DNA of 64,000 nt from Azotobacter bryophylli (GCF_042643485.1 NZ_JBHRSJ010000036.1:1-64000), one strand, 5' to 3'; positions 14,892-23,977 are shown, counted from the stretch's first letter. The notes: generated from the letters alone by a model not told the origin. Numbers and translations: made by a program.

Positions 14892-15238
14892 CAGGCAAAC
14901 CTCAAGACCATCAGGGTGACTCGGGTCTTCGTAAACATGCCGTCGTTGTACTCCGGGCGGTAGTTGTAGACCTTGATGGAGCCTGCGGTAAGCTCGCTCT
15001 GCTTGATGTAGGGACAGGAGTTCCAGTAGTCGCCGTAGTCGACGGTGTAGTCGTCTATCGGCAGCATGACCGCGCAGCACTTGGCCGGATCGAAGTCTGG
15101 TATCGAGTAGGTGCGAGTCTCGTTACCGGTGGCGGATCGGAAGTCCACGACGGTGGTGAAGATCACCTGGTAGGTGAAACTGCTGGTATCAAGAATCGCA
15201 GCGCCTGCCCCGTCAAATAACCGCATTCCATAGGACAT
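14891..15238 (-). CDS. Small tail-tip-associated phage protein
   Basis: 115 residues. It starts 3 bp after the tail tip protein J stop, on the minus strand. The N-terminus YGMRLFDGAGAAILDTSSFTYQ repeats the module of the next gene. The rest is beta-rich with a Cys pair (KCCAVMLPI). Coupled by TGATG to the 228-residue protein. A function at the distal tail is inferred from position only. Confidence 0.75.
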   Translation of the reverse strand: MSYGMRLFDGAGAAILDTSSFTYQVIFTTVVDFRSATGNETRTYSIPDFDPAKCCAVMLPIDDYTVDYGDYWNSCPYIKQSELTAGSIKVYNYRPEYNDGMFTKTRVTLMVLRFA

Positions 15239-15241
15239 GAC

Positions 15242-17860
15242 TTAGGCCTCCTGATCGCCGAGCTGGACGCGCAGGACGTTATTCGCATCCCAGAACTTGA
15301 TCGCCTGGTTATTCATCATCATCCGCCCCTTATTGGCGACTGCCCCATTGATTTCGAACGGGCCGTCCAGGCTCAGCTTCCAACCGGTCTGGCCGGCGAC
15401 ATAGTTGGTCGACTGCAGGTAGCCGGCGATCTTGGCGCTGGTGATCGTGCCGTCGCCGATGACGGCCGAATTGATGAACACCTGCCCGCTCTGGATCACG
15501 AACGGCGTGCTGATCGCCCCGTTGGCGGTGTTGATGACGGCGAACCGGTCCGCCTGGAACAGGATCTGCGACTGCAGGCCGGCGGGCGTGTTCTCGATGC
15601 CGAGGCCCATGCCGGCGGCGTAGTACTTGCCGTCCTGGGTGACCTGCAGTTTGACCGACCACATCGCCTGCAGGCTGCCATCCAGCGACGCGAGCGCCTG
15701 GCTGGTCTGCTGGATGGCGGCACTGTTCTCGCCGGCGGCGGCTTCGACCGTATCGATGCGCACGGCCAGCGCGCTATCCGCCGTCTCCCGCTCGTACTGC
15801 TGGGACCAGACGCCGGCCTGAATCTGCTCGTCGCCGGCCAACCAGTCTCCACCGGCCAGCGGCGGGCTGATCCGGTCCACCAGGTGCTGGGCCAGTTGCG
15901 TCTCGCCGATCTGGCCGGCCAGGGCCTCTCGTAGCGCCCCGATATCGGCCGAGGTGGTTCCCGCTACCGCCAGGAAGCCGCTTTTGCCGTAGGCATTCAC
16001 CGAGCGGATGAAGTAGTAGTAGGTCGTGGCGAACGACAGGCCAGTATGCGCGAAGGACAGCCCCTGCCCGAGATAGGTGGCCTGCTCGGGCGGCACGCTG
16101 TCGCTCAGGGCGTAGTAGAACTCATAGGTGCCGCCGTTGAGCCGCTTCAGCACATTGCCGGGGGTCAGGATCAGGGTATCGACCGTTGCCTGCACGGCAC
16201 AGGTTTCCGGCACCGGCGGCCCGCTGATCTCGACACCGATGGTCGCCTCGCCCGAGCGCGCGGTCGGGCCCTGGGCCGAGATGCTGAGGGTATAGCTGCC
16301 GGCAGTCAGCCCGCTGATCGGGCACTGAGTCGCCGCCCCCGGCACCTGAATGGCCTGGATGGCCACACCGTTCTGCCGCACCACCACGCTGTAGTAGTTG
16401 AGCATGACGGACGGGGCCGTCCACGACAGCAGGCCCTGCACCGTCTCCCCCGCATCGAGCGGCGTCCAGCTCAGGCCGGTCGGCGCGCCGATCCCGCCGG
16501 CCGGCAGGGCGATGAAGCCGAGCGGCGAGTAGGGCTGGCCCACGGCATCGTCGAAGATCTGGGCGCCGTATTGGGCCAGCGTGACCGAGCAGGCGCTGTT
16601 CGCATCCATCGACCAGTCGCTGACGATGAACTCGCCGGCGATATTCAGGGATGGCAGGTTAACGCTGACCACCCGCCCCGGCCGGCAGTTGTAGCCGGCA
16701 AAGTTCAGCGGGATCTTGAGCGTGCCGCCGGCGCGCCGGCGGCGTAGTTCGAGGTTGGCCAGACGCTGGGCCTGGTAGACATCGGTCACGTAGCCGAACG
16801 ACAGCGACTCGGCCGACTCGCCCCCGTCCTCGAGGACCCAGGCATCGACGACCACATCCGGATAGTCGGTCTCGGCCCAGGCCTGGGAGGGATCGATGAA
16901 GGTGCCGCGCACGGTGTTAATGGCCGAATCGTTGCCGACCTCGGTGGTGCCGGTGATGGTGCCGATCACCATGTCCTCGGTGATCTCGAACTCGGCGGGA
17001 CCGTAGTAGGCGCCCGCCTGCAGCATCCATTTGCCGCCCACGCGCAGCAGCCGTCCGCCGCAAGAGTCGGTCAGCTTCTTCAGCACGTCGGCCCGGCTCT
17101 CGTCGGCGCCGATCACGGCGGCCGTGCGATAGCGCGGACTGGTGGTGCCGTCCGGGTTGGTGACGGTTTCGTCGCAGACGTTGGCGGCCGCGGCGAAGGT
17201 CTCGAAGACGATCTCGTCGTCCGGCACGCCGCAGCGATGGCGCAGGAACCAGAGGAGGTGCAGCGCGGTGTTCTCGCTGTAGCCCTCGGCGCCGCTGCGC
17301 GGGTCGTAGATATCGGCACGGCCGCGCACCACGCAGCTGAACTGCGGAATGCCGGTGGGGAATTTCTCGCTGTCGTATTTCAGGGAGAGGCGGACGAACG
17401 ACAGGCCGCGCCCGATCTGGGTTTCCTGCCAGTCCGGGCAGTTGGCGAGCAGATAGGCGTTCGCCGCGACGGGGTCGATGATCACCTCATAGGTCGCCTT
17501 TCCGCCGAAGCTGGCGATCGGCTGCTCGTCGAGGGTAATCTCGTCCATGCCGGCGATGGCGCCCTCGGACAGGACGTAGACCAGGTGCAGCCACTCCTTT
17601 TGCGCCTCGCTGCCCGCCTGCTCCTGCACCCAGGCCAGTACGCCGCCCGTATTGACCCGCCCCAGGAGGTAGCGGGCCGGCGCCTTCGACGAGCGCACGG
17701 TCTGCGCCGACGGCTCGTTGGAGCCGAGCTTGGGCGTCATGCTCAGACCGGAAAAGATCCCTTTGACGCCGCTCATGACGTCATGGAAGGCGCCGACCGG
17801 ATCGTAGAAAACCTTGATCGGTGCCCAGCCGAGCTTGACGGCGGATTTGACCGCTTTCAT
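15242..17860 (-). CDS. Tail tip host-specificity protein (gpJ-like)
   Basis: 872 residues. The N-terminal half has the gpJ core (SNEPSAQTVRSSKAPARYLLG, RRAGGTLKIPLNFAGYNCRPG). At about 470-640 there are two fibronectin-III-like modules (LSWTAPSVMLNYYSVVVRQNG and TYYYFIRSVNAYGKSG). The C-terminus has coiled coil and a fibre-like end (VFINSAVIGDGTITSAKIAGYL). gpJ forms the tail tip and binds the cell receptor. It overlaps the upstream NlpC-like gene by 4 nt, as in lambda-type K-I-J clusters. Confidence 0.92.
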   Translation of the reverse strand: MKAVKSAVKLGWAPIKVFYDPVGAFHDVMSGVKGIFSGLSMTPKLGSNEPSAQTVRSSKAPARYLLGRVNTGGVLAWVQEQAGSEAQKEWLHLVYVLSEGAIAGMDEITLDEQPIASFGGKATYEVIIDPVAANAYLLANCPDWQETQIGRGLSFVRLSLKYDSEKFPTGIPQFSCVVRGRADIYDPRSGAEGYSENTALHLLWFLRHRCGVPDDEIVFETFAAAANVCDETVTNPDGTTSPRYRTAAVIGADESRADVLKKLTDSCGGRLLRVGGKWMLQAGAYYGPAEFEITEDMVIGTITGTTEVGNDSAINTVRGTFIDPSQAWAETDYPDVVVDAWVLEDGGESAESLSFGYVTDVYQAQRLANLELRRRRAGGTLKIPLNFAGYNCRPGRVVSVNLPSLNIAGEFIVSDWSMDANSACSVTLAQYGAQIFDDAVGQPYSPLGFIALPAGGIGAPTGLSWTPLDAGETVQGLLSWTAPSVMLNYYSVVVRQNGVAIQAIQVPGAATQCPISGLTAGSYTLSISAQGPTARSGEATIGVEISGPPVPETCAVQATVDTLILTPGNVLKRLNGGTYEFYYALSDSVPPEQATYLGQGLSFAHTGLSFATTYYYFIRSVNAYGKSGFLAVAGTTSADIGALREALAGQIGETQLAQHLVDRISPPLAGGDWLAGDEQIQAGVWSQQYERETADSALAVRIDTVEAAAGENSAAIQQTSQALASLDGSLQAMWSVKLQVTQDGKYYAAGMGLGIENTPAGLQSQILFQADRFAVINTANGAISTPFVIQSGQVFINSAVIGDGTITSAKIAGYLQSTNYVAGQTGWKLSLDGPFEINGAVANKGRMMMNNQAIKFWDANNVLRVQLGDQEA

Positions 17861-18258
17861 GCCTCAACCCTCCAAACCAACAGCGGCGTACAGTGAATGC
17901 GGCGCACGCCCTCTTCCGCCGTCGACCACCAGTCGCCGGCCCAGTGCACGGCCATGGCCCGGCCAGCCGGCCCCTCGTACAGCCCGACGTCGCCGCGCTG
18001 GGCGAACGCCGGGGCGACTCGTTCGAAGCAGGCATCCCAGGCGGCCTCCAGGCTGCCGTGGATCGTTGCCAGGGCGCGCTTGGCGCCGGCCTCGCTGGCG
18101 TACTGGCCGCGGTACGGTGCGGCCGGGTCTATGCCGCAGACCGCGCGGCAGCAGTCCGCCGCGAACAGGCAGCAGTCGAATTCGCCCCATGAAAAAGGCC
18201 TCCCGAGGGAGGCCTTGAAGGTGTCGTGCAGGCGTAACGCCCAATCGCGATGGCGCAT
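17857..18258 (-). CDS. NlpC/P60-like tail assembly peptidase domain (gpK-like, DUF6950-like)
   Basis: 133 residues from ATG 18258. PFSWGEFDCCLFAADCCRA carries the likely nucleophile Cys after an aromatic-acidic motif, and AQRGDVGLYEG plus AVHWAGDWW complete a papain-like NlpC/P60 layout with a His. In lambda, gpK sits between L and J and helps assemble the tail tip, perhaps trimming peptidoglycan at entry. Position here (between the 18263 gene and J) matches. The frame upstream of 18258 is a shadow. Confidence 0.78.
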   Translation of the reverse strand: MRHRDWALRLHDTFKASLGRPFSWGEFDCCLFAADCCRAVCGIDPAAPYRGQYASEAGAKRALATIHGSLEAAWDACFERVAPAFAQRGDVGLYEGPAGRAMAVHWAGDWWSTAEEGVRRIHCTPLLVWRVEA

Positions 18259-18262
18259 GGTC

Positions 18263-18862
18263 TTACTCGTAGGTGAAGGCCGGGGCATCCTTCTTGGCGC
18301 CCCAGTAGATCGGCCAGCTGGCGAGCTGGGCGACGGCATAGAAGAAGCGGTCGTCGTCGCCGTGGCGGGCCCGGTGGTTCTCGTCGGTCCAGCGCTCGGT
18401 ACCGGTCCGGTCCCACTCGGCCATGCGGTCGACGATGGTGACGGTGATGCTGTTGGTGTCGGCATTGCCGCCGAACGACATCTGCGCCGCGTCCATGCGC
18501 CCCGAGAGCAGGGTGTCGGCCGCATAACTTCCGTCCTCGGCGACGACCACGAACAGCAGCTTGCCCGGTCGCCCCCGACAGCCGTTCAGGTTGGTCTCGG
18601 CCATCACGGACGAGTCGATGCCGGACAGCGTGAGAGAAACCGACAGACTGGAGCCGGATTCCTCCGTCTCCTGGGAGCTGCCGACCTCGCCGAGGGTACC
18701 GACCCCGTCGTACGGCTGCCCGTCGAGGATGAGCTGGCCGGTGCCGGTGTGGGCGTAGACCGTGCCGGTCTTGAACGCCAGCTGGGCCGCGTAGACCACC
18801 ATGAAGTTGCCGCCGGCGATGATGTCCACGACCTGCTGGCTGAAGGGAAACACGCTGCTCAT
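18263..18862 (-). CDS. Minor tail protein of the distal tail (gpL-position)
   Basis: 199 residues from ATG 18862 (TGATG overlap with the gene before). The sequence is beta-rich and contains LSVSLTLSGIDSSVMAETN and LFVVVAEDGSYAADTLLSGRMD, then SITVTIVDRMAEWDR, which fits baseplate-hub or distal-tail proteins of siphophages where lambda gpL lies. gpL binds an iron-sulfur cluster, but I do not see a clear Cys cluster here. Assignment is by order and composition. Confidence 0.7.
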   Translation of the reverse strand: MSSVFPFSQQVVDIIAGGNFMVVYAAQLAFKTGTVYAHTGTGQLILDGQPYDGVGTLGEVGSSQETEESGSSLSVSLTLSGIDSSVMAETNLNGCRGRPGKLLFVVVAEDGSYAADTLLSGRMDAAQMSFGGNADTNSITVTIVDRMAEWDRTGTERWTDENHRARHGDDDRFFYAVAQLASWPIYWGAKKDAPAFTYE

Positions 18863-19446
18863 CAGAAGGCCTCGCGCAGTTCGATGCTGCCGCTGGCGAC
18901 CATCGGTCGCCGGGTCAGCGAGTAGGCATCGGTGGTCAGGCGCATCTCGGCAGAGGGGTTGCGGTACTCGACCGGCGTGCCGCTGAGCACCGTCTGGCGG
19001 ATGCGGCGGTTCAAGCTGACGAGCACCGTGCCATCGGCGCCGGCCGTGGCATCGTCGGTGATCTCGTACATGACGCCGGCGACCGTGATGTAGTCCCCCG
19101 CCCGGAAGGCCTGGAGGCTGGGCGTAACGCCCCGGAGCAGCATGGTGGTCGCCAGGGCCTCGGCCATGGTGACGACCGGGCTGCCGATATCGTCCGACCG
19201 CCGACGGGTGAAGGCCGGCAGATTGACCGTCCCGAACTGGCCCTGAAGACGGCCCAAGAGTGCCGTCAGTTGCCGCTCCTTCCGGTCGCTCAGGCCATCG
19301 AACGACAGGCTGCACTGCCAGTACGCGCCCGGGAATCCCACGATCTGCTGGGCATTGCTCAGGGTCGAGGTGAAGGCCCGGTTGTTGTAGGTCATGCCCC
19401 AGGTCATCTCCTGCGGCTCCAGGGTGGCGGGCCATGCGATAGGCAT
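18862..19446 (-). CDS. Distal tail protein (gpM-position)
   Basis: 194 residues. The start ATG overlaps the tape measure stop (TAATG). The N-terminal region (AFTSTLSNAQQIVGFPGAYW, then LSFDGLSDRKERQLTALLG) is typical of tail proteins that cap the tube below the tape measure, and the second half carries beta strands of a ring-forming fold. It corresponds to lambda gpM by order. Stoichiometry and contacts are inferred from the family. Confidence 0.72.
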   Translation of the reverse strand: MPIAWPATLEPQEMTWGMTYNNRAFTSTLSNAQQIVGFPGAYWQCSLSFDGLSDRKERQLTALLGRLQGQFGTVNLPAFTRRRSDDIGSPVVTMAEALATTMLLRGVTPSLQAFRAGDYITVAGVMYEITDDATAGADGTVLVSLNRRIRQTVLSGTPVEYRNPSAEMRLTTDAYSLTRRPMVASGSIELREAF

Positions 19447-21821
19447 TAGAGGCGCTTCCTGATGGTCTGAATAATCGGCCCGTTGCGATTGGCATCGCTG
19501 ACGATGGCCGACAATGCCTGCTGGGCCCCCTGCTGGGCGGCCTGTCTGAGCGCCTGGATAGTTTGCTGGCTGGCGTCACCGTTGACAGTGATGGTCTGAT
19601 GGATGGTCGTTCCACCGCCGCTGCCATTTCCGCTCCTGTCAATGTTCCCCGCCTGAATGGCGTTCAGCGTCCGATCCAGCTTGGCCGAGGTTTGAGCGGT
19701 AGTGACGCGCTCTCCCTTCTGCAGCAACCAGGTTCCGGTTTCCGGTACCGAGTCGATGCCGTCGTGGGCCATGCCAATCGCTGCAATGTTCCCGACGATG
19801 CTGGCTGTGGCGGCTGCAACGGACGCCATGGCTACAAGGTTCATCGGGAAGGGGTTGGCGGCAGCCATAGCGATACCGGTCTGGATGGCGACCATGGACT
19901 GCGCAATCGCCGCCGCCTTCTGCACCGCGAACATCGCCTTATAGAGACCTGACTGCTCGCCGGCAAATGTCTTAGTTATATCGGCAAGATCACCAAAGAT
20001 ACTTTCCGCAGCAGAAAGCTGCGCGAGCTGGCGGGCCTGCTCGATCTTGGCTAGCGCATCCTCATGCTGCTGCTTTACCTCCAGCTCCTGAGCATCCCAG
20101 GTAGCCGTCAGATCTGCACGCTCCTTTCGGAATTGATCCAGCATATCCAGCTGGGTCGAATACCATTTCTCCAGCTCGCTTTCTGCATCGTTGATCTTCA
20201 GCAGTTCGCTGAACGGGCCGCCCACCACCGCATCCAGCCCTTCATATTGAGGGGGCGGCGCGGTTGTCGCGTCAGCGATCTGCCCAGCGACCTTCGTCCG
20301 CTCATCCGGCGTGATGTTTTTCATCGCGTCGAGCACGGCCAAGCGGGCATGCATCTGGTCGGTGAGCTTCTCCTCGTCGGTGCGCAGATCGGCGACCAGT
20401 TGCTTGTAGTCTTCCTGTACTTTTTTCTGTTGCTCGTAGGCGGAGGAAACTTCCAAAGCGGCCCGCGCCTGGGCGATCTGGCTATCGGTGGCACCGTCCA
20501 GGGACAGCTTGAACAGCTTTTCTTGGTCCTCCGTCATGCCGAGAGTCTTGGCCTGGAGTTCAAGCGCGGCAATCTGGCTGGCTATGGCCTTGGCCGCCTT
20601 CTCCGCATCGGTCTTCGTCTTGCCACCTGCCGAGAGGTCGATGTTCAGGCCGGTACCACCGCCTGGCTTCCCGTCTGGCTTTGGCGGCTCGATCTTCGGA
20701 GGATTGCTCAGTAGCCCCTGAAGCTTCCAATACGACTCGATCTGGGCTTTGGTGGCTGCAATAGCAGCCTCGTGCTCGTCTTTCGTCTTGCCCGTCAGCC
20801 AGCCAGCAACCTTGCCATCCGGCAGCACAAGGTCTTGGTACAGGTTCTTAAACTTGGCATACGCCTGTTCTTGAGCCTTCAGCTGATCCTCCAGGCGCAC
20901 GATGTCATCGCCGGCGGCGCCGTTCATGAATGCAGCCGCGGCCTCGGCAGCCCATTTGATGAAGCCGACTGTTTCGCGGGCGCCTGTGGTAATCGTTGAG
21001 AACGACTCGACAACAGCCTTAGCCATCGTGGTGGCGGCCTTCGCCGTCTCCGGATCGCGCAGTTCGTTGGTCAGCTCGAGCAGCTCCGGCAGCAGCTCGG
21101 CGGCGATCTGCTGACCTACTCCATTGGCGACCCAGCCAAGCAGGTCCAAGTCGTCATTGAACTGTTTGGCGCCGCGGATGGTTTCTTCGGATAGGATCAG
21201 GCCTAGGTTCTCGGCCTCGCTCGCCAAGTCGCGCATGCCCTTCCCGCCGTTCTGCAACAGCGGAATCAGGGCTGTCGCATCATCGGCGAGGGACTCCATG
21301 AAGAAAGTCATCTCCTGCCGATTGGCGCCGGCCTTCTCCAGGGTATCGACGAACAGCCCGAGCGCCTGCGGCCCCGAGAGATTGCGGAACTGGTCTGCTG
21401 TGACGCCTGCCTTTGGCGCTACCACATCGAAGAAATCCTTGAGCTCACCGCCCCCGGTGGTCAGGAACTCGCCGACCTTGTCGTTCACATCCTTGAAAAT
21501 ATCGGCCAGCTTTTCGTTATCGATGCCGACCGTACGGGCGCCAGCGGCGAACTTCTGGAATTCGGTAGTCGAGCTGTTGGCGAGCTGGGCAAAATTTTTC
21601 AGCTCGGCCGCCGAGTTGATACTGGACTTGATCCATACAGCCATCGCGCCGTTGACAATGGCAGAGGCAGCACCAGCAGCCTTACTGGCCACAGTCATGC
21701 TCTGCACGATCTGATTGCGCCATACAGCTGAACTACGCGCGGCCTTATCCAGGCCGGAAATAAAACCTCCAACTTTGGCGACTAGATCAATCGACAAGGC
21801 TCCTATGGATTTACCAGCCAT
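19446..21821 (-). CDS. Tail tape measure protein
   Basis: 791 residues from ATG 21821, chosen for GGAGAA 7 nt upstream; a start 18 nt earlier is possible. Ala-, Gln- and Lys-rich helices run through most of the chain, with coiled coils at about 400-610. A hydrophobic stretch at about 655-705 (AAIAQSMVAIQTGIAMAA, then LVAMASVAAATASIVGNIA) is the membrane-active part. Length predicts a tail of roughly 120 nm if 0.15 nm per residue holds. TAATG coupling to the next gene. Confidence 0.92.
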   Translation of the reverse strand: MAGKSIGALSIDLVAKVGGFISGLDKAARSSAVWRNQIVQSMTVASKAAGAASAIVNGAMAVWIKSSINSAAELKNFAQLANSSTTEFQKFAAGARTVGIDNEKLADIFKDVNDKVGEFLTTGGGELKDFFDVVAPKAGVTADQFRNLSGPQALGLFVDTLEKAGANRQEMTFFMESLADDATALIPLLQNGGKGMRDLASEAENLGLILSEETIRGAKQFNDDLDLLGWVANGVGQQIAAELLPELLELTNELRDPETAKAATTMAKAVVESFSTITTGARETVGFIKWAAEAAAAFMNGAAGDDIVRLEDQLKAQEQAYAKFKNLYQDLVLPDGKVAGWLTGKTKDEHEAAIAATKAQIESYWKLQGLLSNPPKIEPPKPDGKPGGGTGLNIDLSAGGKTKTDAEKAAKAIASQIAALELQAKTLGMTEDQEKLFKLSLDGATDSQIAQARAALEVSSAYEQQKKVQEDYKQLVADLRTDEEKLTDQMHARLAVLDAMKNITPDERTKVAGQIADATTAPPPQYEGLDAVVGGPFSELLKINDAESELEKWYSTQLDMLDQFRKERADLTATWDAQELEVKQQHEDALAKIEQARQLAQLSAAESIFGDLADITKTFAGEQSGLYKAMFAVQKAAAIAQSMVAIQTGIAMAAANPFPMNLVAMASVAAATASIVGNIAAIGMAHDGIDSVPETGTWLLQKGERVTTAQTSAKLDRTLNAIQAGNIDRSGNGSGGGTTIHQTITVNGDASQQTIQALRQAAQQGAQQALSAIVSDANRNGPIIQTIRKRL

Positions 21822-21842
21822 TAACTTTTCTCCGGACAATAA

Positions 21843-21864
21843 AAAACCCGCAGAAGCGGGTTTT
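21843..21864 (-). terminator. Intra-operon terminator before the tape measure gene
   Basis: Minus strand AAAACCCGC-TTCT-GCGGG followed by TTTTTTATT. A strong intrinsic terminator between the zinc-ribbon gene and the tape measure gene. Confidence 0.8.
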
Positions 21865-21877
21865 CATACAGCATATA

Positions 21878-22555
21878 TTAAAATCCTGGATACTCACCAA
21901 CATCGAAATCGAATGCTCTGATTCCTGCTCGATAGAAATCAATCCCAATACGGAGCTTCCCACCACTCTTAACAATACTTTCTAACTGCTTGGCATCCCT
22001 AACAAACATAATTTCGCTGTTATTCGTCGTACTTTGAAGCCCGGCCCATTTCTTAACTTGGCCGTTACCGATTCGCAAATTGAAATAGCAGTCACTGTAA
22101 CTACACAGCATCTGGCCTTTATCTACGCTTAGAAAAGCATCAAGCTCATTTCCATGCTTTCGGAAATTAAGCGTCAGATAAGACCCACCAGGCATCTGAT
22201 ATGGGAAGTCGAAAACTGTTGAGTTCAACGATCTGCTCTTTAGAACAATAATGACTTCATCTGTCATCTGGTCCTTGTATTCATACCTATACCATTTTTC
22301 CACCGGTTTTGCTGGCGATTTACCATGCTCTGATATCGATACCGCAGAATCCTGAGAGACAAATTCTTTATCTTCTACGCTCGTAGCTTTTTGCAGCCAT
22401 TCTCCATAATTCCAAGCTATAGGAAGAACTACAAAAAGCACGAAAACCCATCCGATAGCCCCTACTTTTCTCCTTACTTTTGCTCCACAGTGCGGACATG
22501 TCTTAGCACTGGTAGATACCTGACCACCGCATTCCTTACACTTGGCTATTGCCAT
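21878..22555 (-). CDS. Zinc-ribbon membrane protein inserted in the tail operon (moron)
   Basis: 225 residues, GAGGGA before ATG 22555. Residues 5-25 form a zinc ribbon (CKECG and CPHCG). A membrane segment follows at about 33-50 (IGWVFVLFVVLPIAWN), then a periplasmic beta-rich domain (MPGGSYLTLNFRKHGNEL, with a CSYSDC pair). The N-terminal ribbon would be cytosolic. It is AT-richer than its neighbours and lies between the G/GT pair and the tape measure, where core genes are normally adjacent, so it is an accessory insertion. Superinfection exclusion is one possibility, unproven. Confidence 0.75.
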   Translation of the reverse strand: MAIAKCKECGGQVSTSAKTCPHCGAKVRRKVGAIGWVFVLFVVLPIAWNYGEWLQKATSVEDKEFVSQDSAVSISEHGKSPAKPVEKWYRYEYKDQMTDEVIIVLKSRSLNSTVFDFPYQMPGGSYLTLNFRKHGNELDAFLSVDKGQMLCSYSDCYFNLRIGNGQVKKWAGLQSTTNNSEIMFVRDAKQLESIVKSGGKLRIGIDFYRAGIRAFDFDVGEYPGF

Positions 22556-22602
22556 GGAAATCCCTCACAACGAAAAATTGGAGGGTACCAAAGCGCCAGT
22601 AT

Positions 22603-22917
22603 CTATGCCCAATTAGCCATCGCCTGCTCCAGCGTCAGCTCCGGCTCTTCGTGATGAGGTGCGAAGTCATACCACTTGAAGGCAGGAGCATGCTCCTTCC
22701 GGTGAGCGTTGGCATACAGAGCTGACAGCGATGCGATGGCCATTTCCACTCGCTGGCCGACGTTGAGGCTACCTCGCCGGCGCCGGTAGCGCATCCACTG
22801 CAGGAACTCGGGATAGCTGATACGCCCCTGCGCCTCGACGATGGTGCGACCGCCGATGCCGTTCAGCACCAGCTCGCACCAGGCCTCCTCGATCTCTGTC
22901 AGCTCGGCGTCTTTCCC
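22603..22917 (-). CDS. Tail assembly chaperone GT extension (made by -1 frameshift from G)
   Basis: The open frame continues from the slippery site 22911-22917 with no stop to 22603 and has no ribosome binding site of its own. After the slip it reads DAELTEIEEAWCELVLNGIGG and ends with LTLEQAMANWA, like lambda gpT/DUF4035 extensions. The GT product is the minor chaperone form that binds the tape measure and recruits tail tube subunits. The protein is absent from the finished virion in the lambda model. Confidence 0.85.
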   Translation of the reverse strand, partial: GKDAELTEIEEAWCELVLNGIGGRTIVEAQGRISYPEFLQWMRYRRRRGSLNVGQRVEMAIASLSALYANAHRKEHAPAFKWYDFAPHHEEPELTLEQAMANWA

Positions 22918-23249
22918 AACTGGTTGACCTCCCCGATGACAGCCAACAGCGCCATGGTCAGGTTACCGGCCAGAGGTCCGCGCTCGGGGTCGGCCTCGCC
23001 GGTGATGTCGGCAGCCGTGAATACCGGATTTCCTTTGGCATCGCAGATGCAGGCGGCGATCCGGCCGGCGACGGCGTCGGTCTTTCCGCTCATCGCCGAC
23101 AGGTCGCTGACAGCCGAACGATAGGACAGCGGCCGCACGTAGACGGTGGCGGTCAGCTCCTTGTCGCCCTGCTTCCAGGTGATCTCGCGCTCGACCGGGG
23201 CGCCGGTGAAGGCACCCATCTCCTTCAGGCTATCGATGGTTAGAATCAT
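22899..23249 (-). CDS. Tail assembly chaperone G
   Basis: 116 residues. It overlaps the tail tube stop by ATGA. The N-terminal beta part (EITWKQGDKELTATVYVRPL) and helical C-terminus resemble phage tail assembly chaperones. In frame 0 it ends just after the slippery heptamer (NQLGKTPS, stop 22899-22901). A fraction of ribosomes is expected to shift to -1 and make G-T. Position between tail tube and tape measure supports the call. Confidence 0.85.
   Translation of the reverse strand: MILTIDSLKEMGAFTGAPVEREITWKQGDKELTATVYVRPLSYRSAVSDLSAMSGKTDAVAGRIAACICDAKGNPVFTAADITGEADPERGPLAGNLTMALLAVIGEVNQLGKTPS
22911..22917 (-). promoter_or_regulatory. Programmed -1 frameshift slippery site
   Basis: On the minus strand the heptamer is G GGA AAG, the same as the lambda G-GT site, placed 10 nt before the frame-0 stop. 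Reading -1 joins the open T frame. Confidence 0.85.
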
Positions 23250-23977
23250 GCGGTGGCTCCTTTCCTGATCCAGGCCGATCCGCCGGAGCGCTGGATGGTC
23301 GCGGCGGTGGTCACCACGGCATTGGCAGAGAAGTCGAAGGGGAAGTCGCTCACGTAACCACGGAAGACGAACCAGGTGCGGGTGTTCGGGAGCGAGAAGT
23401 CGGTTTGCATGGCGACGGCTGCCGTTGCCGTAGCCCCGGTGCCGTCGCCGGCGATAGCGACGCTCGGCGCCGAGGTATAGCCGCTACCCGGGTTGGTGAT
23501 GGCGATGCCGGTGACGACGCCTCCGGAGAGGGTGGCCTCGGCGGTCGCACCGGTACCGCCACCCCCACTGATGGTCACGGTAGGAGCAGTGGTGTAGCCG
23601 CTACCGCCATCGGTCACGGTCATCTCGGCCAGAGTCCCGGCCATTACCAGACCGGGTGCAATGTCCTTCCCATCCGACCAGCCTACGGCCCAGGCGATAT
23701 CCTCGATGGAGTCATCCTCGGACAGCTGATGCAGGCGGATATGGGAGTCGTTGCGCGGGTCGGTATTGATCGTGAGACTGGCCTGGCCCGGCGTGCGTAG
23801 GCCGCGCAGGTAGCTGCGCACCGTCTCGCTCAGGCTGGTGGTTTCGATCTGGTCGGCCGGGTTTCCGCCGGGATTGAATGCGGTAGCTCCCTCGATTTCG
23901 AATACCTCGAACTCGGCGGGATTGCTGGCTTTTGGGGCAAGCGCGTAGATCTGCGTGCCCTGGGTGAGCTTGGCCAT
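23246..23977 (-). CDS. Major tail tube protein with an inserted glycine-rich repeat domain
   Basis: 243 residues. The N-terminal 110 residues (ATAFNPGGNPADQIETTSLS, then SLTINTDPRND) and the C-terminal 50 (TWFVFRGYVSDFPFDF) match gpV-like tail tube proteins. Between them, at residues about 117-190, are two GGSGYTTAPTVTI / GSGYTSAPSVAI repeat units rich in Gly, Thr and Ala. Such inserts decorate the outside of the tube. Expected to be the most abundant tail protein. It overlaps gene G by ATGA. Confidence 0.88.
   Translation of the reverse strand: MAKLTQGTQIYALAPKASNPAEFEVFEIEGATAFNPGGNPADQIETTSLSETVRSYLRGLRTPGQASLTINTDPRNDSHIRLHQLSEDDSIEDIAWAVGWSDGKDIAPGLVMAGTLAEMTVTDGGSGYTTAPTVTISGGGGTGATAEATLSGGVVTGIAITNPGSGYTSAPSVAIAGDGTGATATAAVAMQTDFSLPNTRTWFVFRGYVSDFPFDFSANAVVTTAATIQRSGGSAWIRKGATA

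Noticed and set aside
22603..22869. Independent T gene starting at GTG 22869
   Set aside because: No ribosome site, and the reading frame continues upstream to the slippery heptamer; it is better explained as the frameshift extension of G.
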